Shown piece after piece: positions 1 to 6,886 of a DNA stretch of 13,262 nt. A program made the position numbers and the translations under genes. The notes under the pieces were generated by a model. It was not told the DNA's origin, searched no databases, and was given only the letters and a program-made list of their open reading frames with translations. Positions within the stretch are counted from its first letter, which is position 1; the number at the start of each line of letters is the position of its first letter. The DNA is from CAZEUZ01 sp964515805 (lineage in GTDB: Bacteria; Pseudomonadota; Gammaproteobacteria; Pseudomonadales; Cellvibrionaceae): the NCBI GenBank assembly GCA_964515805.1, contig CAZEUZ010000034.1, positions 1 to 13,262 of the forward strand. The letters are read 5' to 3'.

Positions 1-570
1 GTTACCCATTTTTTGCCAGAGGCTGACCGCATCAGTGAAAGTCGTCGCAAACTACTGGGTGATATCGCTACTTTATATGGTGGGCGGATTGCAGAAGAAA
101 TAATCTACGGTAAAGATGGAGTCAGTACAGGCGCTTACTCAGACATTCGTCAAGCTACTTCGACAGCGCGCTCCATGGTGGTAAATTTTGGGTTATCTGA
201 AAGGTTGGGCCCGATAGATTTCGATGCTCGCGATGAGGATGCTATTGGCAGTAAAAAAATATCCGGTCACACAGCTCAATTGATCGATGAAGAAGTTAAG
301 TTGATCACTGATGACTGCTACAAACGTGCCTTCAAACTGCTCGAAGACAATAGGGATATTCTCGAAAGTATGAAAGATGCACTGATAGAATATGAGACCT
401 TGGATTCGGAGCAAGTCGACGACTTGATGGCTCGAAAGCCAGTTAGGCCTCCGAAAGATTGGCATAAGTTTGACAACGACACCACCCCCAAAGATGGTTC
501 TGTAGTTGTAGATGATGATAAAAATGTGGAAAAAGGGTCAGAAGGGGCTGTTGGTGGTACTGCCAGTTAG
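1..570 (+). CDS. ftsH: ATP-dependent zinc metalloprotease FtsH, C-terminal part (5' truncated by window edge)
   Basis: FtsH is a hexameric inner-membrane AAA+ protease that extracts and degrades unstable membrane proteins and some cytosolic regulators. The reading frame is open from base 1 (VTHFLPEADR) and gives 189 C-terminal residues; the AAA module and the HEXXH zinc site lie outside the window. Visible protease-domain landmarks are GGRIAEE (bases about 79-99), STGAYSDIRQAT, whose Asp corresponds to the third zinc ligand, GLSERLGP, and the helical end MKDALIEYETLDSEQVDDLMARKP typical of proteobacterial FtsH. Compared with E. coli FtsH as I remember it, the loop after LGP is about six residues shorter. 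The last 40 or so residues form a hydrophilic, Asp/Gly-rich tail of the kind that varies freely in this family. folP follows after 86 nt on the same strand, the usual pairing. Identity is certain; only the N-terminal extent is unknown. Confidence 0.97.
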   Translation, partial: VTHFLPEADRISESRRKLLGDIATLYGGRIAEEIIYGKDGVSTGAYSDIRQATSTARSMVVNFGLSERLGPIDFDARDEDAIGSKKISGHTAQLIDEEVKLITDDCYKRAFKLLEDNRDILESMKDALIEYETLDSEQVDDLMARKPVRPPKDWHKFDNDTTPKDGSVVVDDDKNVEKGSEGAVGGTAS

Positions 571-656
571 CATTGATCCGTTACACCGGTAAATACGGAA
601 ACTCATCTGCACTGTCAACCGCCTCCGGCGATCTAACCTGTCTTTTTTAGCTATGC

Positions 657-1502
657 ATGTCTAAACATCGCTTTCTGGATTTATCCCAGCCACGGTTGAT
701 GGCTATCCTCAACGTCACACCGGATTCGTTTGCGGATGGCGGTGCACTTTACCGGGACAGCCAGTTAGATCTCGGACTCGTCGTGGCAAAAGTCGAGAAA
801 ATGATTGCCGATGGAGCAGAAATTATCGATATCGGTGGCGAATCCACCCGGCCAGGATCTCGATCCATCTCTGCAAGTGAAGAGTTCGAGCGGGTAATTC
901 CGGCACTCGAGGTAATTGCCAAGCACTTTGATATCGCTATTTCAGTCGATACCAGTAATCCTCAGATTATTGCCGCTGCTGCATCGGCAGGCGCTCATTT
1001 AATCAATGATGTTCGTGCGTTGAGTCGTCCGGGTGCAGTGGTTGCAGCGGCAAAATCCGGCTTGCCGATATGTTTAATGCACATGCAAGGGCAACCGGAC
1101 ACTATGCAACACAGTCCGCGCTACGATGATGTAGTGGAGGAGGTGAAAACATACCTGCAAAGCCGCATTGATACTTGTTTACAGGCTGGTATTGATGAGG
1201 CCAATTTATGGGTTGATCCCGGTTTCGGTTTCGGTAAAACGCTCGACCACAACATGACGCTACTGCGGAATCTATCGGCACTGACTACCCTGAATTGTCC
1301 CCTGGTGGTGGGTATTTCCCGAAAATCCATGATAGAAAAGTTATTGGGGCGTGGACTGGCGGACCGCCTCCCCGGTAGTCTCGCGTTAAACCTTATTGCT
1401 TTGCAGCGGGGAGCATCTGTTTTACGTGTTCATGATGTCGCTGCAACTCGTGATATCATAAATGTGTTTATGGCATGCGAAGATTACCGTTCAGCCAACT
1501 GA
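657..1502 (+). CDS. folP: dihydropteroate synthase
   Basis: Joins p-aminobenzoate to 6-hydroxymethyl-dihydropterin diphosphate to make dihydropteroate in cytosolic folate synthesis; this is the sulfonamide target. The 281-residue TIM-barrel protein is of normal length. Motifs in order are ILNVTPDSF (17-25), D58-I-G-GESTRPGS (60-68), the SVDTS strand with D98, N117 in LIND, DPGFGFGKT (187-195, D187), GISRKS (219-224, K223) and RVHD (257-260, R257). Together these are the pterin, diphosphate and pABA contacts known for the family, and none is missing. The ATG at 657 is chosen because it gives the family-length N-terminus; an ATG at 653 in another frame hits a stop after three codons. No convincing Shine-Dalgarno sequence precedes it, so translation may be weak or coupled. 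It lies between ftsH and glmM (36-nt gap to the latter), as in many Gammaproteobacteria. Confidence 0.97.
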   Translation: MSKHRFLDLSQPRLMAILNVTPDSFADGGALYRDSQLDLGLVVAKVEKMIADGAEIIDIGGESTRPGSRSISASEEFERVIPALEVIAKHFDIAISVDTSNPQIIAAAASAGAHLINDVRALSRPGAVVAAAKSGLPICLMHMQGQPDTMQHSPRYDDVVEEVKTYLQSRIDTCLQAGIDEANLWVDPGFGFGKTLDHNMTLLRNLSALTTLNCPLVVGISRKSMIEKLLGRGLADRLPGSLALNLIALQRGASVLRVHDVAATRDIINVFMACEDYRSAN

Positions 1503-1538
1503 TACAATCAAATCAATAAATTATCTGAGGTTAAGATT

Positions 1539-2882
1539 ATGTCGCGTAAATACTTTGGTACTGATGGCATTCGTGGGCATGTCGGCGAGTCGCCAATAAC
1601 GCCCGATTTTATGCTTAAATTGGGTTGGGCCGCCGGAAAAGTGCTAGCGAAACACTCCTCTAAGCGTAAATTGGCGCTGATAGGCAAAGATACTCGTATA
1701 TCCGGCTATATGTTTGAATCTGCATTGGAAGCAGGCCTGATTAACGCCGGCGTTGATGTCGGCCTACTGGGCCCGATGCCAACGCCGGCCATTGCCTACT
1801 TAACACGGACCTTCCGTGCCCAGGCTGGTATTGTCATCAGTGCATCTCACAACCCTTACTACGATAATGGAATCAAATTTTTCAGCAGCGAAGGAACCAA
1901 ACTGCCCGACAATATCGAGCTGGAAATTGAAGCAGAGCTGGAAAATGACATGTTCAGTGCTGAAGAATTGGGTAAGGCCAAGCGTATCGACGATGCTGAG
2001 GGGCGGTATATAGAGTACTGCAAAGCTACCATTCCTCGCGGTTTTAATTTTAATGGCATTAAATTAGTCATTGATTGCGCCAATGGGTCTACCTACCATG
2101 TAGCCCCCAACGTATTTCGTGAGTTAGGCGCCAAAGTAGAGGCCATAGGCATATCTCCCGATGGTCACAATATCAATCAAAACTGTGGTTCCACATCCAT
2201 AAAAAATTTGCAATCAAAGGTACTCACCTCCGGGGCCGATATGGGTATTGCATTTGACGGCGACGGTGATCGCTTGGCCTTTGTCGATCAAAACGGTGAA
2301 GCCGTCGATGGTGACGAACTGTTGTATATCCTCGCGCTTGCGAAGCATAAACACGGCGGCGGCTGCGACGGTGTCGTGGGCACCTTGATGTCTAACTTTG
2401 GCTTGGAAATGGCATTTAAGCAATTGGGTATTCCTTTTGCCCGTGCAAATGTGGGTGACCGCTATGTCATTGAGACTATGCAAAAAAATAACTGGTCTCT
2501 GGGTGGCGAGTCATCAGGTCATATCGTCTGCGGTGATGTCACGACTACAGGCGATGGGATTGTTTCTTCATTACAAGTCGCGAATGCCCTTCATGAACTT
2601 AACCTTAGCTTGGCCGATGTCAGAAAAGGAATGCTGAAATTACCTCAGACAATGATTAATGTGCGCGTCAAATCAGGGTTTAAAATTGATAATAGCCAAA
2701 CCATTAAACAAGCCGTTGCCGATGCAGAATCTAAGCTCGACGGCCGTGGCCGGGTGCTGTTGCGACCTTCGGGAACTGAGCCGGTTATCCGAGTCATGGT
2801 GGAAGGTGAAGACTCCTCAATGGTAGCCAGCTTGGCAAAAGAGCTAGCCGCGGTAGTTGAAAGTGCTGTTCCCTCGAGTTGA
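1539..2882 (+). CDS. glmM: phosphoglucosamine mutase
   Basis: Interconverts glucosamine-6-phosphate and glucosamine-1-phosphate, feeding UDP-GlcNAc for peptidoglycan and LPS. The 447-residue protein matches the family length (about 445). It opens with RKYFGTDGIRG. The phosphoserine loop is ISASHNP at 100-106, with the catalytic serine in SHNP (S103). The metal-binding loop DGDGDR is at 240-245, the sugar-binding GGESSGH at 322-328, and the C-terminal phosphate-binding RPSGTEP at 409-415. The ATG at 1539 is supported by GAGG at 1527-1530, eight bases upstream, one of the clearer ribosome-binding sites here. The gene sits 36 nt after folP and 96 nt before tpiA, so it is probably cotranscribed with folP. 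Enzymes of this family need phosphorylation of the active serine; that is family knowledge, not visible here. Confidence 0.98.
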   Translation: MSRKYFGTDGIRGHVGESPITPDFMLKLGWAAGKVLAKHSSKRKLALIGKDTRISGYMFESALEAGLINAGVDVGLLGPMPTPAIAYLTRTFRAQAGIVISASHNPYYDNGIKFFSSEGTKLPDNIELEIEAELENDMFSAEELGKAKRIDDAEGRYIEYCKATIPRGFNFNGIKLVIDCANGSTYHVAPNVFRELGAKVEAIGISPDGHNINQNCGSTSIKNLQSKVLTSGADMGIAFDGDGDRLAFVDQNGEAVDGDELLYILALAKHKHGGGCDGVVGTLMSNFGLEMAFKQLGIPFARANVGDRYVIETMQKNNWSLGGESSGHIVCGDVTTTGDGIVSSLQVANALHELNLSLADVRKGMLKLPQTMINVRVKSGFKIDNSQTIKQAVADAESKLDGRGRVLLRPSGTEPVIRVMVEGEDSSMVASLAKELAAVVESAVPSS

Positions 2883-2978
2883 TTATTGTATCTTGAGCAC
2901 TTCTTCGTTAAGATTGGCGACCTAATATTAGTGTCAAACATTCGCCGTAAAGCTTAATTCTCATTCAGGTATCATTAT

Positions 2979-3737
2979 ATGCGTCGACCGTTGGTTGTTG
3001 GAAATTGGAAGATGAACGGTTGTTATGCTGAAAATAAGGTGCGGCTCGATACAATGTGTAGACAGTTGGAGCAATACTCTCAAGTGCAGACGGTCGTCTG
3101 TCCTCCTTTTGTTTACCTATCTGAGGTAGTCAGATTACTTGCGGGAAGCCAAATTAATTGCGGTAGTCAGAATGTGAGTGAACACGACGATGGCGCTTTC
3201 ACCGGCGAAATTTCAACCGCTATGTTAACGGATATCGGTTGTACATTAACAATAGTTGGACATTCGGAACGGCGTCAATATCACCACGAGACTAATCAAC
3301 AGATTGCAGAAAAAGCGGTTGCAGCTTTGAAAGCAGACCTAACGCCGATTATTTGTGTCGGTGAATCACAGCGACAGCGAGAAGCAGAAGAAACACTGAC
3401 TGTTATAGACAGGCAGCTTGCAGCAGTAACCAAGGTGTTAAACCAGAAAGAGATAACCAAGACAGTCATTGCTTATGAGCCAATATGGGCCATAGGAACT
3501 GGATTGACTGCAACACCGGACCAAGCACAAGCAGTACACGCATTTATTCGTCGACAATTGGCTAAGGAAATCGGTAACGCCGCTGAAGAAATTCGTCTAC
3601 TTTATGGCGGTAGCGTCAAACCTGACAATGCGGCAGAGTTATTTTCCCAAGAAGATATTGATGGTGCATTGGTTGGTGGTGCTTCACTGATCGCTGATGA
3701 TTTTATCGCGATTGTGAAAGCGGCAGACGTTGTTTAG
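2979..3737 (+). CDS. tpiA: triosephosphate isomerase
   Basis: Interconverts dihydroxyacetone phosphate and glyceraldehyde-3-phosphate in glycolysis and gluconeogenesis; a cytosolic homodimer. The 252 residues cover a complete TIM barrel: GNWKMN near the N-terminus with substrate-binding K11, catalytic His95 in GHSERR (94-99), catalytic Glu167 in AYEPIWAIGTG (165-175, the hinged loop follows), and the phosphate-gripping YGGSV (209-213). All catalytic residues are present. The start ATG at 2979 puts GNWKMN at its usual distance from the N-terminus; the upstream CAGGT is only a weak ribosome-binding site. Placement between glmM and secG is as in Pseudomonas-like genomes and unlike E. coli. The last codons and the stop lie inside a 21-bp tandem duplication (3727-3768). 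Confidence 0.98.
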   Translation: MRRPLVVGNWKMNGCYAENKVRLDTMCRQLEQYSQVQTVVCPPFVYLSEVVRLLAGSQINCGSQNVSEHDDGAFTGEISTAMLTDIGCTLTIVGHSERRQYHHETNQQIAEKAVAALKADLTPIICVGESQRQREAEETLTVIDRQLAAVTKVLNQKEITKTVIAYEPIWAIGTGLTATPDQAQAVHAFIRRQLAKEIGNAAEEIRLLYGGSVKPDNAAELFSQEDIDGALVGGASLIADDFIAIVKAADVV

Positions 3738-3768
3738 TTAAAAGTAAACGTTGTTTAGTCAAAAATAG
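3727..3768. repeat. 21-bp imperfect tandem duplication over the tpiA stop codon
   Basis: Two adjacent 21-bp units, 3727-3747 and 3748-3768, share 18 of 21 positions, including an uninterrupted 12-base run ACGTTGTTTAGT at the start of each. The first unit contains the final tpiA codons (encoding the VV end) and its TAG; the second unit lies wholly in the tpiA-secG gap and carries another TAG. This looks like a local slippage duplication that has started to diverge. Confidence 0.8.
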
Positions 3769-3808
3769 TTGCTAGTTATTTTTTAGCCAGATTTTTAGGT
3801 AATTTAGT

Positions 3809-4216
3809 ATGGAACAAATTGTTATTGTCATTCACGTAATCATTGCACTGGCAATGATTGGCCTCATATTATTGCAACAGGGGAAAGGCGCTGAAATGGG
3901 TGCCTCTTTTGGCTCCGGCGCATCGCAGACAATGTTTGGCAGCCAGGGAAGCGTCAATTTTTTCACCAAAATGACCGCTTTCTTGGCAATCGCTTTCTTT
4001 TCCACCAGTTTTTCTCTGGCTATTATCGCCAAAAACCAATCAGCTATCGAAATTGATGACGGCATTCCCTCAATTGTGGTCGACGAGCCTGTGGAGGAGC
4101 AAGCTGTCGAAAGGCCGATACTCGAAAACGATGTGCCATTTGTCGATCAGGCTGAAGTTAATAACGAGAGCGATATCCCAACTGCAAAAGGCGTACCTGC
4201 CGCAACAGATCAATAA
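3809..4216 (+). CDS. secG: Sec translocon subunit SecG
   Basis: SecG is the small accessory subunit of the SecYEG protein-export channel and assists SecA-driven translocation. The family pattern is clear: a first membrane helix at about residues 2-22, the conserved cytoplasmic loop LLQQGKGAEMGASFGSGASQ and TMFGSQGS (21-48), and a second helix at about 52-73. After it comes an acidic tail of about 60 residues (76-135, 15 Asp/Glu against 2 Lys/Arg), so the protein is longer (135) than the roughly 110 of E. coli SecG. Start ATG 3809 has AGGT at 3797-3800 eight bases upstream. It is 71 nt after tpiA. Its stop is 7 nt before a tRNA-Leu gene, so message and tRNA are very likely made as one transcript. 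Confidence 0.96.
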   Translation: MEQIVIVIHVIIALAMIGLILLQQGKGAEMGASFGSGASQTMFGSQGSVNFFTKMTAFLAIAFFSTSFSLAIIAKNQSAIEIDDGIPSIVVDEPVEEQAVERPILENDVPFVDQAEVNNESDIPTAKGVPAATDQ

Positions 4217-4223
4217 ATATTAA

Positions 4224-4308
4224 GCCCAAGTGGTGGAATTGGTAGACACGCTATCTTGAGGGGGTAGTGGCGAAAGCCGTGCCGGTTCAAGTCCGGCCTT
4301 GGGCACCA
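4224..4308 (+). tRNA. tRNA-Leu (anticodon GAG), CCA encoded
   Basis: A full cloverleaf can be drawn by eye. Acceptor stem GCCCAAG (4224-4230) pairs perfectly with CTTGGGC (4298-4304), followed by discriminator A and encoded CCA (4306-4308). The anticodon stem CTATC/GGTAG (4251-4255/4263-4267, one G-U) holds a 7-base loop TTGAGGG with anticodon GAG at 4258-4260. A long variable arm (4268-4280) has GGC-GAAA-GCC, as expected for a class II leucine tRNA, and the T arm is GCCGG-TTCAAGT-CCGGC (4281-4297). It reads CUC/CUU leucine codons. The mature 5' end is only 7 nt after the secG stop, leaving no room for its own promoter between them. A tRNA-Leu(GAG) after secG is standard in Gammaproteobacteria. 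Confidence 0.97.
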
Positions 4309-4318
4309 TTTTATGATT

Positions 4319-5452
4319 TTATCCGCTCCTAAGTTGAATATCACTGGCAGGAATTGGTAGTTGTTGCCGCCGGTAGAAATCTTCAACAAAGCCATTCAAC
4401 CGACCTTCTTCAATGGCCCTGCGTAAATTACGCATCAACTGCTGATAATATCGAAGATTGTGAATGGTATTTAACTGTCCTGCTAACATTTCACCACACT
4501 TGTCTAAGTGGTGCAGATAAGCGCGCGAAAAATTACCGCAAGTATAACAATCGCACTGAGGGTCTAAGGCAGTGATATCATGCCGATAACGCGCATTGCG
4601 TATTTTAATGACACCATCATGCGTAAATAAGTGACCGTTGCGGGCGTTGCGGGTTGGCATCACACAATCGAACATATCAATTCCACAGCACACCGCTTGC
4701 ACAATATCCTCCGGTTTGCCAACACCCATTAGATACCGGGGTTTATTGACCGGCATGTTTGGAACGAGAAACGCCAAAATCCGTTCTCGATCTGTTACTG
4801 GTTCACCGACGGATAAACCACCAACGGCATAACCATCAAAACCTAATCCCTCTAAACCTCTCAGGGATTGCTCCCGCAAATCTTCATACATGCCACCCTG
4901 AACTATGGCGAATAGTGCAGAGGGATTACTGCCGTGAGCGTGCAGGCTGCGTTCGGCCCAACGCAGTGAAAGCTGCATAGATTCACGAGCTTGCTCTCTG
5001 CTCGCGGGGTAGGGCGTGCATTCATCGAAAATCATCACGATATCCGCTCCGAGTTCACGTTGAACCTGCATGGAACGCTCGGGATTCAATGAAACCACAC
5101 TGCCATCAACGGGTGATTTGAACACAACGCCTGCTTCAGTGATTTTGCGCAACTTACCCAGGCTAAAAACCTGAAAGCCACCTGAATCAGTCAATATTGG
5201 CCCTTGCCAATGCATAAAATTGTGCAGCCCACCATGCTCCTTTATGATCTCTGTTCCGGGCCGCAGCATCAGATGAAAAGTATTTCCGAGTACTATTTGA
5301 GCGCCAGTCGCAACGATATCCCGCGGAAGCATACCTTTTACGGTACCGTAAGTGCCCACTGGCATAAATGCCGGCGTGTCAATTATTCCTCTAGGAAAAT
5401 GCAGTTGACCCCGACGGGCCAACCCATGCGTTGCTTGAACACTGAATTTCAT
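4319..5452 (-). CDS. tgt: queuine/preQ1 tRNA-guanine transglycosylase
   Basis: Swaps the wobble guanine of tRNAs with GUN anticodons (Asp, Asn, His, Tyr) for preQ1 in queuosine synthesis. The 377-residue protein agrees with the usual length (375 in E. coli). Key residues are present: D89 in LTDSGGFQVFS (88-98), D262 in DMFDCVMPTRNARNG (catalytic nucleophile region), and the zinc site C300-x-C302-x2-C305 with H331. The frame is open further upstream to 5569, but the ATG at 5452 is the right start. It gives the family N-terminus MKFSVQATHGLARRG and has a GAGG (5458-5461) five bases upstream, overlapping the queA stop. It follows queA by 7 nt, so the two are cotranscribed. The yajC-secD-secF genes that normally follow tgt are absent; instead its stop lies 10 nt from the end of the convergent tRNA-Leu. 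Confidence 0.97.
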   Translation of the reverse strand: MKFSVQATHGLARRGQLHFPRGIIDTPAFMPVGTYGTVKGMLPRDIVATGAQIVLGNTFHLMLRPGTEIIKEHGGLHNFMHWQGPILTDSGGFQVFSLGKLRKITEAGVVFKSPVDGSVVSLNPERSMQVQRELGADIVMIFDECTPYPASREQARESMQLSLRWAERSLHAHGSNPSALFAIVQGGMYEDLREQSLRGLEGLGFDGYAVGGLSVGEPVTDRERILAFLVPNMPVNKPRYLMGVGKPEDIVQAVCCGIDMFDCVMPTRNARNGHLFTHDGVIKIRNARYRHDITALDPQCDCYTCGNFSRAYLHHLDKCGEMLAGQLNTIHNLRYYQQLMRNLRRAIEEGRLNGFVEDFYRRQQLPIPASDIQLRSG

Positions 5453-5457
5453 CACTG

Positions 5458-5462
5458 CCTCA
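5458..5462 (-). promoter_or_regulatory. tgt ribosome-binding site overlapping the queA stop codon
   Basis: Read on the minus strand, TGAGG is followed by five bases (CAGTG) and then the tgt ATG. The TGA is the queA stop codon, so a ribosome finishing queA covers the tgt Shine-Dalgarno sequence. This decides the tgt start at 5452 over more upstream in-frame starts, and suggests translational coupling of queA and tgt. Confidence 0.75.
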
Positions 5463-6551
5463 TTGGTTGTTATCCATAGCGATAGGTTCATTCTCAGCTG
5501 CCGGGTTGTGCTCGATAAACATGGCGTCACCATAGCTGAAAAAGCGGTATTCCTCGCTGACTGCTTCACGATAAGCCTTCATGACATTGGCATAACCGGC
5601 GAAGGCGGATACTAGCATTAACAGTGTGGATTCAGGCAAATGAAAATTGGTGATTAGTGCATCAACTACTTTGAATTGATAGCCCGGATAAATAAAGATT
5701 GAAGTTTCACCTTGGTAAGGTTCCAGATTACCGTTTTTGTCTAATTTCGAGGCGTCAGTATTGAATGCTGCGGTCTCTAATGCGCGTACACAGGTAGTGC
5801 CTACTGCAATGACGCGCCGGCCTTCGGTCTTGGCTTTATTCACTACCTTACACACTGCCGGATCAATCGTCATAATTTCACTGTGCATGGTATGCTCGGC
5901 GACATTATCCACCCGCATGGATTGAAACGTACCTGCCCCCACGTGCAGTGTGATAAAGACAGTCTCGATACCGGCTTTATCAAGTCTATCCAGTAATGCT
6001 TGATCAAAGTGCAAACCTGCCGTTGGCGCCGCCACTGCCCCTGGATAACGTCCAAAAACCGTTTGGTAGCGATCATGGTCGATAGACTCATCATTCCTGT
6101 CAATGTAAGGCGGTAAAGGTATATGGCCAATTTCGTTGAGTACATCTAAAACAGCTAAATCATTAAAATTCAGCAAAAACAAGGCGCCACGTCGTTCAGT
6201 GATTGTGATAGAAACACCATTTTCAAGTGTTATTTCAGCGCCGGTAGAGGGTGTCTTGCTGGCGCGCAAATGAGCAAGCGCGCGACTCTCTGACAATATG
6301 CGCTCAATCAAGATTTCCACTTTGCCGCCAGTGGATTTATGGCCGTACAAACGCGCTGGAATCACTTTAGTATCGTTGAATACCAGTAAATCTCCGGGCT
6401 TCAAAAAAGCCGGTAGTTGCGAAAAAGCACTGTGAACTAAATTGCCTGTCATCCCATCTAGATACAATAGCCGACTGCCGGAACGCTCAGTAGTGGGGAA
6501 ACGGGCAATTAAGTTATCGGGCAGATCGTAGTAAAAATCCTGTCGTCGCAT
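5460..6551 (-). CDS. queA: S-adenosylmethionine:tRNA ribosyltransferase-isomerase QueA
   Basis: Transfers and rearranges the ribosyl part of S-adenosylmethionine onto preQ1 already in tRNA, giving epoxyqueuosine; it acts just after Tgt. The protein has 363 residues (E. coli 356; the extra length is a short hydrophilic C-terminal tail). Family blocks in order: YDLPDNLIARFPTTERSGSRLL (8-29), VFNDTKVIPARLYG (57-70), GAVAAPTAGLHF (171-182), LHVGAGTF (202-209), GTTCVRALE (251-259), TNFHLPESTLL (301-311) and SYGDAMFI (339-346). None is damaged. The ATG at 6551 begins the conserved MRRQDFYYDLP. It is the first gene of the queA-tgt pair and faces zapE across a 335-nt gap, so its promoter should lie there; TATACT (minus strand, about 6608-6613) is a possible -10 without a good -35. 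Confidence 0.97.
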   Translation of the reverse strand: MRRQDFYYDLPDNLIARFPTTERSGSRLLYLDGMTGNLVHSAFSQLPAFLKPGDLLVFNDTKVIPARLYGHKSTGGKVEILIERILSESRALAHLRASKTPSTGAEITLENGVSITITERRGALFLLNFNDLAVLDVLNEIGHIPLPPYIDRNDESIDHDRYQTVFGRYPGAVAAPTAGLHFDQALLDRLDKAGIETVFITLHVGAGTFQSMRVDNVAEHTMHSEIMTIDPAVCKVVNKAKTEGRRVIAVGTTCVRALETAAFNTDASKLDKNGNLEPYQGETSIFIYPGYQFKVVDALITNFHLPESTLLMLVSAFAGYANVMKAYREAVSEEYRFFSYGDAMFIEHNPAAENEPIAMDNNQ

Positions 6552-6886
6552 AGCTGCTATTGATGTCTAACCAGTCATTGGATGGTCAATCATTAAAAAC
6601 GTGCAAGAGTATAGGAATTGTCTGTAATATACTATAAAAAAACAACACTCAAATTCACTGGCCGACAAACGCGTTTAAGGGTAAAAAAATTAAGTCATAT
6701 AATTTGTTAGGTAAGCCTGTTTCTAATAGGCTACTTCTTGCTTGTATCTTTAAGGACGTGGATACTGTGTATGATAAATTTGCGCTTCTAAACGCAATAA
6801 ATTGTGCAAATTTAGCGATTACTAAGAGACTGTCTATTAGTCTGAATCTTCTCTTCACGTCGAATATATGTGATTACTGATTTTAA
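6552..6886. other. divergent intergenic region between queA and zapE
   Basis: 335 nt, AT-rich, with no recognisable protein gene. It must hold promoters for queA (leftward) and zapE (rightward). For zapE, TTGCTT (6738-6743) and GATACT (6761-6766) are spaced by 17 bases but match the sigma-70 consensus only 3/6 and 4/6. For queA, TATACT is a lone -10-like box. A perfect 9-bp inverted repeat, TAAATTTGC/GCAAATTTA (6775-6783/6806-6814), and a small stem AGCCT/AGGCT around 6714-6732 are visible; neither is followed by a T run. A 67-codon minus-strand open frame (6655-6858, GTG start, no ribosome-binding site) is probably chance. Composition differs from the flanking genes, but that is normal for a control region. 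Confidence 0.6.
6775..6814. repeat. perfect 9-bp inverted repeat upstream of zapE
   Basis: TAAATTTGC at 6775-6783 is the exact reverse complement of GCAAATTTA at 6806-6814, with 22 bases between. Centre-to-centre distance is 31 bp, about three helical turns, which suits either a protein-binding pair of half-sites or an RNA stem with a large loop. It lies 73 nt before the zapE ATG and just after a weak promoter candidate. No function can be assigned. Confidence 0.6.

Noticed and set aside
2916..2946. GGCGA...TCGCC with an inner palindrome CTAATATTAG upstream of tpiA
   Set aside because: Outer stem of only 5 bp with a long interval; a 10-bp AT palindrome is expected by chance at this scale.
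3761..3784. AAAAATA...TATTTTTT possible terminator between tpiA and secG
   Set aside because: The stem is A-T only with a 9-base loop, too weak, and secG needs readthrough or an unseen promoter.
4224..4320. Antisense tRNA hairpin acting as terminator for tgt
   Set aside because: The antisense cloverleaf could fold, and AT-rich sequence follows, but there is no proper T run; purely speculative.
5453..5569. 39-codon N-terminal extension of tgt overlapping queA
   Set aside because: Conserved Tgt sequence begins at the ATG at 5452, which has its own GAGG; the extension is queA sequence in another frame.
6655..6858. 67-codon minus-strand open frame with GTG start in the queA-zapE gap
   Set aside because: No ribosome-binding site, AT-driven composition, no recognisable motif, and it lies where promoters are expected; most likely chance.
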